This document shows positions 52,884 to 62,712 of a stretch of DNA of 64,000 nt, in pieces (within the stretch, counting starts at the first letter, position 1; each line of letters begins with the position of its first letter). The notes beneath the pieces are model-generated. The model searched no databases and was not told where the DNA came from. It saw nothing but the letters and a program-made list of their open reading frames with translations. The translations under genes and the position numbers were made by a program. The stretch covers positions 3,534,001-3,598,000 of the forward strand of contig CP085830.1 of NCBI GenBank assembly GCA_020809705.1, given 5' to 3'. This DNA comes from Calonectria ilicicola (Eukaryota > Ascomycota > Sordariomycetes > Hypocreales > Nectriaceae).

Positions 52884-53408
52884 CTAATCTTTGAGAAGCC
52901 ACCAATTGACCTTTTCCTTTCGGTCGACCTTCTTCTTCTTTCCCTCGTGTGCCTTCTTGCTTGTCCTCTTGTCGACCACAACCATTTGTTTTCCTGATTT
53001 GGGGAGGTTGATCGCGAAGCCGTTTGTCGTGCGCTCGATGGTCATGACGACTTTGGGGCCGTCTTTGGTCTTTCCGCTAACTCCGGAGGATCCAGATGAC
53101 CCGTCGTCATGGTGGTGCTTCTGAGGTGCCTGGATCATACGCTGGGCGGAAGTAACTTGTTGAGCGTAGGCTTGCTGAGCTTGCTGGACTTGCTGAGCGT
53201 AGCTTTGTGCGGCGTTGTGTTCGATAACCTCCGGGAAGGTCATGAACTGGTACTGGGTGTAATGGCCGTGGCCATCTGGCACAATTGTATTGCGCGCGTT
53301 GTCGCCAATAGTTGAGAGGGCGTCGTATGAGACATGACGAGCTCGGTAGTAGTACTGTTGCTCGTTGTCGAGAACCCACTCGCCCCACTGGCTTGTTGAA
53401 GTGGACAT
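52884..53408 (-). CDS. Protein with W-x-x-W/QYYYR motif and basic C-terminus, unknown function (174 aa)
   Basis: A single frame from ATG 53408, chosen because a TATA box (53503-53509) is about 95 bp upstream, which would make longer in-frame starts untranslated. The N-terminus MSTSTSQWGEWVLDNEQQ, then YYYRARHVSYD and YTQYQFMTFPE, contains a motif seen in a set of small fungal proteins (recall). A Gln/Ala coil (YAQQVQQAQQAYAQQV, about 75-95) follows, then a His/Asp/Ser/Gly-rich linker, and a basic C-terminal region (KKAHEGKKKKVDRKEKVNWWLLKD) that could be a nuclear signal or RNA/DNA contact. There is no signal peptide and no catalytic motif. I do not recognise a function. Confidence 0.75.
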   Translation of the reverse strand: MSTSTSQWGEWVLDNEQQYYYRARHVSYDALSTIGDNARNTIVPDGHGHYTQYQFMTFPEVIEHNAAQSYAQQVQQAQQAYAQQVTSAQRMIQAPQKHHHDDGSSGSSGVSGKTKDGPKVVMTIERTTNGFAINLPKSGKQMVVVDKRTSKKAHEGKKKKVDRKEKVNWWLLKD

Positions 53409-54462
53409 GTTGGACTGATTCTTTGTCTGGTAAAGTTTGGAAGATGGATGCTTTCCCTCAAGAGTTGGCATTGCGACGGGGAGGAGCTCGAGAATGCGGG
53501 TAATATATAGCTTTCTGTCTTCTTTTGAGGGTGCGTAGCTGGCTGTGCCAATTATCCGTACCGGATAGTGGCAACTATTTTCTAAACTGTATGCGAGTTG
53601 ACACTTGGAATTTGTGAATGACCGCGAGCACAAGGACAGGGGTACATATATTTTCCATGAGAGATATCTACAGTGCCAGGCCACAGCCCCGGTCATCCGA
53701 CGGGACGGTGTGGCAGCCTTATTGCGAGCCAAAAGTGGCGTAGGCGTGGATGGTATCGTAACTGAGCCGTTAGGCAGCCTTTGGCCCTTTGGGCTCAATG
53801 CATACAGCCAATATTTGATGCGCTCGTCGACCGTAGCCGGGGGCGTGATTGGACGCTGGAGGTTGCCAGACTAATACGGTGGGAACGGCGCTGGCTCATT
53901 GTGTCTGCTCACATCTCATTTGCATCACAACGTTCCATGCTTCTCTCTAGGCTTCTGCTTATTGGGGGGGTCGCCAGTTGGGACGTCAGGCTTGAACGCG
54001 GTGAGCTGCGGGAAACCTGATTTAGCTTGACGTGAGCTTCACCAGGTCTGCCTCGCTGGTTCGCCTCGGCTGCGAAGTTGGGGGCGGAATGCGCAGACTC
54101 GTCGTCATGTTGGTGTGGAAGCCGGGCCATTTCGAACAAGTGCAAAAGCAAATGCGCAATTCGCATACGCACACGTAGACGCAGACGTCGCATCCGTCCG
54201 ACACACTTGTGGCCGGCATTGGGAGAGAGCGGGGGTGAGCCGGTCTGGCTCATGGCAGTACGTAGAACTGACGGACAAAGCCACCACCGAGTGTCACCAC
54301 ACCGAGGCGTTGGTTTGATTCAGCAGAGCACGGGGATTGGGTTAGTCACGGAACCGGGCTAATGAGTCAATAAACCGTGTTGGCGGCACCGTCATGATAT
54401 GAATTTCCAATGAGTCGATACAATTACAATGACCGCTTTCGCAAAACACGTCACATGCACCT
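53409..54462. other. Intergenic region between two minus-strand genes
   Basis: 1.05 kb containing the promoter of the gene at 52884-53408. No other gene is supported; open frames on both strands are short and without domains. Confidence 0.5.
53503..53509 (-). promoter_or_regulatory. TATA box of the W-x-x-W/QYYYR gene
   Basis: On the minus strand the sequence reads TATATAT, about 95 bp before ATG 53408. It decides the start choice: an initiation site some 30-60 bp downstream leaves MSTSTSQW as the first good ATG. Confidence 0.55.
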
Positions 54463-55995
54463 CTATTTCGACCTGTCAACCACCTCTTTCTTGTCGTCCT
54501 GGGTATCACTTCCCTGCTTCTGTTCCCGCCTTTGCTCTTGCTTTAGCTTCTTCTTGGCCTGCAGCTTTTCGCGCGTCTGTTGTTTGCGCAGTTGCTTGTC
54601 AACGCTTCCAATGACGCTGCGCTCCTTGCCGCAGGGCCACTTCTCCGCCGCTGCGGCCTCGTCCTCCTCGCTCCATTCGCGCGGCAGGATCGCAAATACC
54701 AGGTAGGATGTGTGAGTCTTGAGCTCTGTCTCAGCCCGGTGAAAGACCTTCCCGTTCATCCATGGTTTGCTGTCCTCTGCGCTGGCTGCCTCCTTGCCAT
54801 TGGCTTTGTCCTTGCCCTTGGCCGGAGCGGGTGGGGGTGTGTCGACGTCCATTTCCGACGTGTCTGCTCCCTCGCCGCTCGCCGCAAGATATTGCGCCCG
54901 ATGAAACTCCTTGGTCTTTTTGTTGATGTCCTTTGCTCTCTGCACCGCCTCAGCCACATTGGCAGGGGTCTGCACATTGCCCCTCTCCGTTGGTAGGTAT
55001 GCGCCAACTTGCTCACGCAGCGTATTGAAACGACGCTGAGCAATCTCGACCATGTCGATTTCTATCCAACCAAGCGCTCGCATTTCTTCAATGGTTCGAG
55101 TGACCTGCTCAATGCAAGGGGAAAAAGTGCAAATGTATACACTTCTCTTAGGGTCCAATGGCGACACCCAATTCTCATCATCTTTTAACTTCTCTGGTTT
55201 TCGTCGTGACAAGTGATGCAGTGCTTCCCAGGGGGCTGGGAGATCCAGAAATATGGAACTTACTTTGGGCGATTTTCCATCCACGTTAAAGCCACCGTTG
55301 TAGACATCGCGATGTGTCAGTTGGACGATGCCTTGTAATCTGTGGCCAATAATCTCTTCCTGCATTTTTTGATACCGGGGCTCATGATATTCGAAGCTAA
55401 ACACCTTCCCCTTGACATCGTTCTCGTTCTTTGGGTATCCATTGTAGACTGCTCTAGCAGATGCGTGCGAAAAACTGCCGCTCCCTGCACCAGCCTCAAT
55501 GAGGCGTGTTCCGGGAACGGCTCGGATTCGCTGCAGAACGTAGCTGTAGTCTAGCGTGTATACGACCTGGGTTCGGTGGGGCAGACTGCTTGTCCAAAGC
55601 TCGGGGGTTGGGCGCAGAAGGTGGATGAAGCCACTTGCAGCCGCGACGGCCTTTTTGACGACGGGTTTTGAAGAATCTGGCTTGGAATCCTCGTCTGGGC
55701 CAGTCGTCGTCGGTGTATCATCGTCGGTGGCTTCGCGACGGCGCTTCCTCCCTCTCGAGCCCGTGTCAACCGCCGAGGCACGTACTTGCGACCCCCATGG
55801 GATATCGAGGAGGGTCGAGTGCGGGAACGATCCGAACCGAGTATTTAATGTTACACCCTCAGCATATCCATCGACAGCGCCTGAAGATTCCTGAAGGGTG
55901 ATGGGCTGGAGATTGTCCTTTGAGAGAAGGACGATGGCGAGGTCATCGACTGAGGTGCGGTTCCCGGGCTCGAGGAACACCGACGGTCTGGTCAT
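54463..55995 (-). CDS. trm61: tRNA (adenine-58-N1) methyltransferase catalytic subunit Trm61
   Basis: A single exon of 510 residues from ATG 55995. The N-terminal beta-rich part (residues 1-75) is followed by a charged insert (about 78-110: GRKRRREATDDD, then GPDEDSKPDSSKP), then the Rossmann methyltransferase core: FIHLLRPTPELWTSSLPHRTQ, TRLIEAGAGSGSFSHASARA (SAM-binding motif I, about 165-185), FSFEYHEPRYQKM (motif II) and SSIFLDLPAPWEAL (motif IV, DLPAPW). The C-terminus has acidic/Pro and Lys-rich inserts typical of fungal orthologues. With Trm6 (not in this window) it forms the complex that makes m1A58 in tRNA, needed for initiator tRNA stability in yeast (GCD14). Complete. It is divergent from the CysRS gene. 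Confidence 0.95.
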   Translation of the reverse strand: MTRPSVFLEPGNRTSVDDLAIVLLSKDNLQPITLQESSGAVDGYAEGVTLNTRFGSFPHSTLLDIPWGSQVRASAVDTGSRGRKRRREATDDDTPTTTGPDEDSKPDSSKPVVKKAVAAASGFIHLLRPTPELWTSSLPHRTQVVYTLDYSYVLQRIRAVPGTRLIEAGAGSGSFSHASARAVYNGYPKNENDVKGKVFSFEYHEPRYQKMQEEIIGHRLQGIVQLTHRDVYNGGFNVDGKSPKVSSIFLDLPAPWEALHHLSRRKPEKLKDDENWVSPLDPKRSVYICTFSPCIEQVTRTIEEMRALGWIEIDMVEIAQRRFNTLREQVGAYLPTERGNVQTPANVAEAVQRAKDINKKTKEFHRAQYLAASGEGADTSEMDVDTPPPAPAKGKDKANGKEAASAEDSKPWMNGKVFHRAETELKTHTSYLVFAILPREWSEEDEAAAAEKWPCGKERSVIGSVDKQLRKQQTREKLQAKKKLKQEQRREQKQGSDTQDDKKEVVDRSK

Positions 55996-56581
55996 TTTGG
56001 CGGTGGCAGGGCCCGTCTGGTTCGGTGGTTGGGCGGAGGGTTGGAGCTTGAAGCTGGGAAAATTATTTCGCTAGGCTAGCAGGCCTGGACGCAAGGCTGA
56101 GGAAATGCGACATGTGCCCCACTGGATTTTAGTGAGGGGCATTGGAGGGTGGATCCGCCACAGCTCGTAATTGGCAAGGCTGAGAGGCGGGGTGTGGTCT
56201 GCCGGATCCACTAAAGGTTAGGCGCGCATGCTAGGTCGCTGGGCGCTGCAGGCCCTGAGCCTAGGCCCTGTCCAGGCCCTGGGGCAGCGTGAAGCCCCCT
56301 GTAAATTTTGAGTGCTGATGTCCAGTGGTGTGTATTTGCCGTTTCTTTTGGCTCGACAGCCCTCAGAACTGCACCAATAGTGACTCACCCCACTAGCAAA
56401 CTCGACAGCTTGGCCCATCCATTTCATAGTCATCCCCTCTGACGCACAAGTCTCAAGATACCCTCACCCCTCTTCTCTCCTTCTACCTCCCTCCCCTTTC
56501 CTTCCCCTTTCCCTTCCCCCATAAGACTGGCGGTCCTCTCCCTGCCATCTCCTCGCTCTCTTTCATCCTGCTGTATCCTGG
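55996..56581. other. Divergent promoter region of Trm61 and CysRS
   Basis: 586 bp. The right half (56440-56580) is pyrimidine-rich (CCCTCCCC, TTCCCCTTTCCC), a leader style seen for highly expressed fungal genes. Repeated AGGCCCTG/CCCTGTCC-like pieces near 56245-56280. No TATA box was recognised. Confidence 0.5.
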
Positions 56582-59184
56582 ATGAATCTCTTGCGCCTTC
56601 ACTCTCGCATTCGAATCTCCACTCCCCTGTTACGGCCAAAACTGAGCTTAACCTACCGTCACTATTCTTCACGCGCCATGGAGTCGCTGAAGCTTTACAA
56701 TTCCCTTAAACCGGGTGCCCCAGTGCCCTTTGAGCCCATCGAGCCCGGCAAGGTCAGCTGGTACGCTTGCGGTCCTACCGTCTACGACAAGAGCCATCTT
56801 GGCCATGCACGAAACTATGTGTCGACCGACATTATTCGTCGTATTTTTATGCATTACTTTGGTTTCAAGGTTAACTTTGTTATGAACATTACGGACATTG
56901 ATGACAAGGTATGAATTGCGACACTACTATTTATAGTCATGCGACACCTCTAAATAGCTTCTAGATCATCATCAAAGCCCGACGACAACGTCTACTAGAA
57001 CTCGAGAAGCAAAAGAAGTACACGCCTGAGGAGCTTCGCGAGCTCGCCCTCTCTGCCTTCCGTACATATGCCAAGAGCAGCCTTCCGCTCCTCCTCAAGG
57101 ATGGCGAGGAACTCGACACGACCAACTACACAGACCGAAGGGAAGCTGGGTATGGAAAGGTGCTAGCTGGTGGAACCATCTCCGGCGAGGGCAAGCCAGG
57201 TGACGACGAGGCCAAGGTCAAGATGCACCTGAGCAACATGAATGCAGCCGTCGAGGCCATCACTTCAGGCCAGATCTTCCCCGGTACCGACGAGATTTTG
57301 CTTCCGTACCTTGACTCGCTTTACAAGGAGACAATCGACACGGCAGACCAGACCATGTTTACAGATCTTACACAGAGCATGGAAGCTCTATTCATGGAGG
57401 ATATGGATGCTCTGAACGTCCTGCGCCCCGACGTCATCACTCGCGTTACCGAATACGTACCCCAGATTGCCAAGTTTGTGGAGCAAATTGTCGACAAGGG
57501 ATTCGGATACGAGTCAGAAGGTTCCGTCTACTTTGACATTGAGGCTTTTGAGAAGGCTGGAAACACGTATGCGCGATTGCGCCCCGACAACCGAAACGAC
57601 AAGTCCCTCCAGGAGGAAGGCGAGGGTTCTTTGTCGAAGAATCTGGGCGGCAAGAAGAGCCCTGGTGACTTTGCGCTGTGGAAGAAGTCCAAGGCCGGTG
57701 AGCCTTACTGGCCTAGTAAGTGGGGTGCCGGTCGCCCTGGATGGCACATCGAGTGCTCTGTCATGGCTTCTGATGTTCTGGGTGCCAAGATGGATATCCA
57801 CTCTGGCGGTATTGACCTGGCATTCCCCCACCACGACAATGAGTTGGCACAGAGCGAGGCCTACTTCTGCGAGCACGAGAAGGGTGAGCATACATGGGTG
57901 AACTACTTCCTACACATGGGCCACCTTTCCATTTCGGGCTCCAAGATGTCCAAATCGTTGAAAAACTTCCAAACTATTCAAGATGCTCTTGCCACTACTT
58001 ACTCGGCTCGTGGCATGCGAATCGTTTTCCTTCTGGGTCGATGGAACGACGGTGTCGAAATCTCCCCTGACATGAGACTTCAGGGCGAGAACTGGGAGAC
58101 GACAATTAGTGTAAGTGCTTTCTGAAAAGCATGCTCTTGTGACGCAGCTAACCAGCTATAGAACTTCTTCACAAACGTGAAATCGCTCCTGGTTGAGGCC
58201 GATATCACGCCTGGCGTTCAATCCCTCTCAATCAGCTCCGACAAGCCGGCCGAGGGTCTCCTCGCCGAGCTCGAGCAAGCCAAGAAAGATTTCGAGGCGG
58301 CCTTAGTCAACTCATTCGATACTCCGCGCGCTATGCAAATCATCCTCAAGCTCGTCTCCAACGCCAATATTCACCTCAAGGACAACAAGGACGCCGATCT
58401 TGTAGCTCTCGAGGCAATTGGTCGATGGATCACCAAGATTGTCGGCATTTTTGGTTTGGATGCGAATGCAAGCGCTCCTTACAACGGCCTTGGCTGGGCA
58501 ACTGCAATTGCCCCCAATGTGGAACCCAAGACAGCAATTGAGCCATATGCCGAGGTCCTTGCCAAGGTCAAGGCTGATATCGCCAGCCTCTCACTTGAGA
58601 ACGGGACTATCTCGGCCTTGCTCTCGAAGAATCCCACAGCTGAGTTTGAGGCTGTAGCTGCCGCCGGCTCTCGCGACCCTGAGCAGCTGGCGTTGCCATA
58701 TCTGCGCATTGTGGCCAAGGTCCGTGACGAACTGCGCCAGATTGTTTCTAGCCAGGCTCCCGAGACCAAGAAGGCAATCCTAGCTTTGACGGATCGCATT
58801 CGTGACCAGGACTTCACAAACTTGGGTGTCTACTTGGATGATCGCCCGGATAACCAACCTTCTCTTATCAAGTTCATCCCGGCTGCGGAGCTGATTGCAG
58901 CTCGTGAAGCAAAGGCTGCCGAGCAAGCGGAGAAGGCTAGAAAGAAGGAGGAGGCTCGACTCGCACGCGAAAAGGCGGACCAGGAGGCCCGAGAAAAGGC
59001 CAAGGTTCCCCCGGAGGAGTTGTTCAAAAACGATGAGAGATATAGCGCATGGGACGAACAGGGCCTGCCAACCAAGATGAAGGACGGCAGCGATGTTCCC
59101 AAGAGCCAGCTCAAGACGTTGAAAAAGCAATGGGATCGCCAAAAGAAGGCGCACGATGATCTCAAAGCAAAGGGTCTGCTGTAA
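56582..59184 (+). CDS. Cysteinyl-tRNA synthetase, probable dual mitochondrial/cytosolic
   Basis: Three exons, 56582-56908, 56965-58110 and 58162-59184, in phase (831 residues). Class I signatures are complete: [20 protein letters not shown] (HLGH at 72-75; the Cys of YACG is a zinc ligand), [22 protein letters not shown] and the KMSKS loop (about 435). It charges tRNA-Cys. Two in-frame ATGs are seen: 56582 gives a mitochondrial-like presequence ([20 protein letters not shown], onwards to HYSSRA) and 56678 gives MESLKLYNS, a normal cytosolic N-terminus. No second CysRS is visible here, and in many fungi one gene serves both compartments, so alternative initiation is inferred. The C-terminal about 100 residues are charged and Lys/Glu/Ala-rich, common in eukaryotic enzymes. 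Confidence 0.96.
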
Positions 59185-60112
59185 AGGAGAAAAAAAAAGA
59201 TTACAGGGGTAAAGAAAGCAGAGGGGCGAATGGCGAATGGCAAGAGGCAGCAGAATTGGCAGTGGCAGCAGCCACTTGTGATGTGACGAATTAGATGAAC
59301 TATTATTCTTAGACGAAAAGCGTTTGGATCTGCTCAACTATGTTAGGGCCGACTAGGTACGGGCGTTTGCTCCACTGGTTCGGACAGCATCTTTGTGTTT
59401 GACTCGTTTCATGGTGCAGTAACGAACCATTTTCAAGGGCCCAAGGATCTGGTTGGCAAATCCGAGACTGGAGCCGCTACCACGGTCCCCCGTCAGTGGT
59501 TGAGTGGAGAGTGCTAAATATTTCCAACTTTAGGTATGGTTGATTGCGTGATACATGCCCTGGATGAGGAAATAATTGTTCCCCGATCTTATCAGTGAAT
59601 TTAGATCCTCGGCGAAAGAGAACCAAAAAAAAAAAAAAAAAAAAGACGTGCAACTTCGAGGATGGGCCTTTTGGGTGAATATAAACTAGAGATTGGCGTT
59701 GTAGAGATGAACGTGGGCGGCCCGCACAGCCATGTGATGGCTTACCCGTTGGACAATCCAATGACAACATTCCTCGCTCAGGCATTCTCATACACGGGGA
59801 AGAATGAGATTTTATGCAACACAGTCACGGCGAGACTATGATTGGCTCGACAATGACCTAGGTTTATCGCGTGGAAGTTTAGGTGCTGGGATCGCAAGTG
59901 GGTATGCACGTTCTTGGGGCGATTGCGTGACACTTATGGGGGATGATGTACGCGGTCCCTTCCCCAGTGCAACCCACATCGACAGATGCATCCTCCACTC
60001 AGGTTGCGTACTCCCCGAACTCCCCGAAACGTCACCATTTACGTCGACCAACAGGTGCAATTGGAGCTTAGCGCGCCCGTTGCCGTCTGGCTAGGGCCCT
60101 GCCGAAGCCATC
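59185..60112. other. Intergenic region
   Basis: 0.9 kb with a 20-base A run at 59625-59644. The right part is the promoter and leader of the MFS gene. No gene supported. Confidence 0.5.
59625..59644. repeat. Poly(A) run of 20
   Basis: An uninterrupted run of 20 A. It could be a simple homopolymer or a tail of an old retrosequence; no target-site duplication or body was found next to it. Confidence 0.85.
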
Positions 60113-62286
60113 ATGGCCATGGCCGGGTTTAAGGCCATTGCTGCGCGGGTCGTCGCAGCGTACGCGGCGATCCGGCCGGGATACGAGCCCTTGTCTGCAG
60201 CAGGAGGAATAAAAGGCTTCCATGAGCCCGGGGACTTGGGTGATTCAGATCGTCTGGAGCTCTGCGACGTTCGTGTCAATTCCCCCGGCCCTTCCAATTC
60301 CCGTCGCGACAAGTATCAGCTTCTGCCCCAAATGGAGAAGCATTTGGATGATGGCCTCGAGGCTGCTGTCGACAGCCAGAGGGGCAGCAGCTTGAGTGAC
60401 GTTGACGGCATTGATGCCGAGTGGACAGAAGAGGAGGAGAAGGTTTTGGTTCGCAAGTAAGTTGCAGTTTCGCGTCTTGGCTTGCTCGACCAGACCCCAG
60501 GCTAACCACCCCCTCCTAGGATTGACTTTACAATCATGCCCATGCTAATTCTTGGCTTCTTTGTTCTTCAACTTGATCGTGGAAATATGTGAGTGCATTT
60601 ATTCCCGAGTACCTCGCCATTCCAACAAGAGCTAACAACTACTCAAAGCGGAAATGCCCTCACAGACTACTTTTTAAAAGACGTTGGCATTACACAAGAT
60701 CAATACAATGTTGGACAGCAACTCCTCTCACTCGGAATTGTCCTTCTTGAGGTAAGACATAAATTCACAGCTTTTTTCCCCCATGATGCACACGTGCTGA
60801 CACACATTAGATTCCTAGCAACATTATTCTATACCGTCTTGGACCTTCTCTGTGGATCGGATGCCAGATTGTCGCATGGTAAGCAATGCACGCCTTTAGG
60901 ATGTCAACCACCTTCCTCTAACTCATTCTTTTCGTAAGGGGTCTTGTCGCTACATTTCAGGCGTTCCAGAAAGGCCTGGCTGCCTTTCTTGTTACTCGCC
61001 TCTTGCTCGGGTGAGTTTACAACGCACAAGCAATTTCATTGCCATTCCTAACAGCAAGCAGTTTGTGTGAAGCTGGATTTATCCCTGCTGGACTTTACAC
61101 CATGACTCGTTGGTACAAGAACACCGAAACTAGCAAGCGATTTTCGTGGTATTTTATCGGACAAATGTCGGCGTCCGCCTGCAGCGGACTACTTGCATAC
61201 GGCATGTAAGTTTTACACGTTTGCACAAAGCCCTGGTACTGTGTTAACCAGATCAAGTCTTCACATGAGAGGTGTGGCCGGACTTGGCGGATGGCAATGG
61301 ATGTTTATTATCGAGGGTATCGCGAGTGTCTTGATTGGGCTCTTATTTTTGGGCCTATTTCCACAAAGCCCAGCCAATCCTGTTTCGCTGCTAGGAATCC
61401 GACTCTTTAGTGAAAAGGAGGCAAAGATCCTAACGAAGCGAGTTCTGCTCGATGATCCATCAAAGAGAGACGCGAAGCCTACCATTACTCGACAGGAGAT
61501 GAAGAACGTGGTATGTATTGGTTGCCAACCCGATATGTCGAAAACGATGATCTGACTGGATATAGTTCACCAACTGGAGACTCCTCCCACATGTTCTACT
61601 CACCATTGCTTGTATCGCACCTGCTCAAACTATGGGCTCCTATGCGCCGACTCTTGTGAACTCTTTTGGATATGAGCGGTTGAAGTCGAATGCTCTTGTC
61701 TCTATCGGATCTTGGATTCTGATTTTTATTAATCTTGGAATGGGTACCCTCGCGTAAGTAGGACCTCCTTGGAATATTTCCCCCGTTTTTCTAACTCGCA
61801 TATGTTACAGTGATAAACTCAAAGTTCGTGGTCCTATTGTAGCCGCAGGTTTGTTGATCTACTGGTGCTTGCAGCTCAGCAACAGACTCCTCCTTCACGC
61901 GGATGGAAAGAAGAGACTTGGTGTTCTAATTATGACCATTGCTTTTGCTCAGGGCTGGCGTAAGACTATTTCTTTTAAAAACATAAATTAATCCTTTTGC
62001 TGACATTGAAACAGATCCCTTAAACAGCTCTTGGTTGGCACTAAATTCCGGCAGCCCTGGAGAAAGATCTATTACCATGGCCATCATTGTCATGTCCGCC
62101 AACACTGGTGCAATCATTGGCAGCCAGATATTCCAGTCATCAGATGGCCCGTTATACCCAATTGGTTGGAGCGTCATCTTAGCTCTAGTGAGCTTTGGTG
62201 TGGTGTGTGCCGTCCTTGCCAACTTGCAATACTTTATCTTGAACGGCAGAAGGTTTACAAGAAAGGGGCTTCGATACTACCCTTGA
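60113..62286 (+). CDS. MFS transporter, DAL5/allantoate permease type
   Basis: Ten exons: 60113-60456, 60520-60588, 60649-60751, 60811-60878, 60939-61010, 61062-61205, 61258-61510, 61566-61753, 61811-61959 and 62015-62286 (553 residues), with GT-AG introns that restore frame each time. The N-terminal about 115 residues are cytosolic and acidic (EWTEEEEKVLVRK). TM1 ends LQLDRGNIGNALTDY, the anion:cation symporter signature of this branch. Later motifs include RLLLGLCEAGFIPAGLY, TRWYKNTETSKRFSWYF and GGWQWMFIIEG. About twelve spans are visible. Members carry organic anions or vitamins such as allantoate or pantothenate; the substrate here cannot be told. The exon 7 acceptor is ambiguous (AG at 61251 or 61257, both in frame); the second gives AYGILHMRG, closer to the family. 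Confidence 0.92.
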
Positions 62287-62712
62287 TGGGGTTAATACAT
62301 TGGTATCCTATGAAAATAGAGGAGCTCTGATACGTCCGGGTACATACTCGGTAGTGGTATGATGAATTTTATGTGCTAGATAAAATTAATGAAGAAAAGA
62401 GTATACTTAGACTAAGAATATCCAATTTAAGTCGTGTCCGGATAGAGCCTGATGATCCCAAACGAATTGACATCATTATTAGATCTAATGAGGAACGATC
62501 GTACAAATCTCTTCACACACCTAGAACCATTTAGGGCTTCACATCACACAAGTGCATAGTAAAGGTTATCTCAAGATACATATGGCATAAAATAATTATC
62601 ATCAAAGCTTCACTAAGCTTATAGTATCTACAGTTCATTAAATTCATTCACCGTTCGCCCATTGCGCCTAAGCCATGCCATTATAGCCTCCTCATCCCTC
62701 GTATAGTTATAT
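62287..62712. other. Convergent intergenic gap, AT-rich
   Basis: 426 bp between two gene ends, AT-rich, presumably 3' untranslated DNA. No other feature recognised. Confidence 0.5.

Noticed and set aside
59625..59644. Poly(A) run as a tail of a retrotransposed gene
   Set aside because: No adjacent processed-gene body or flanking duplication is visible, so it is listed only as a homopolymer.
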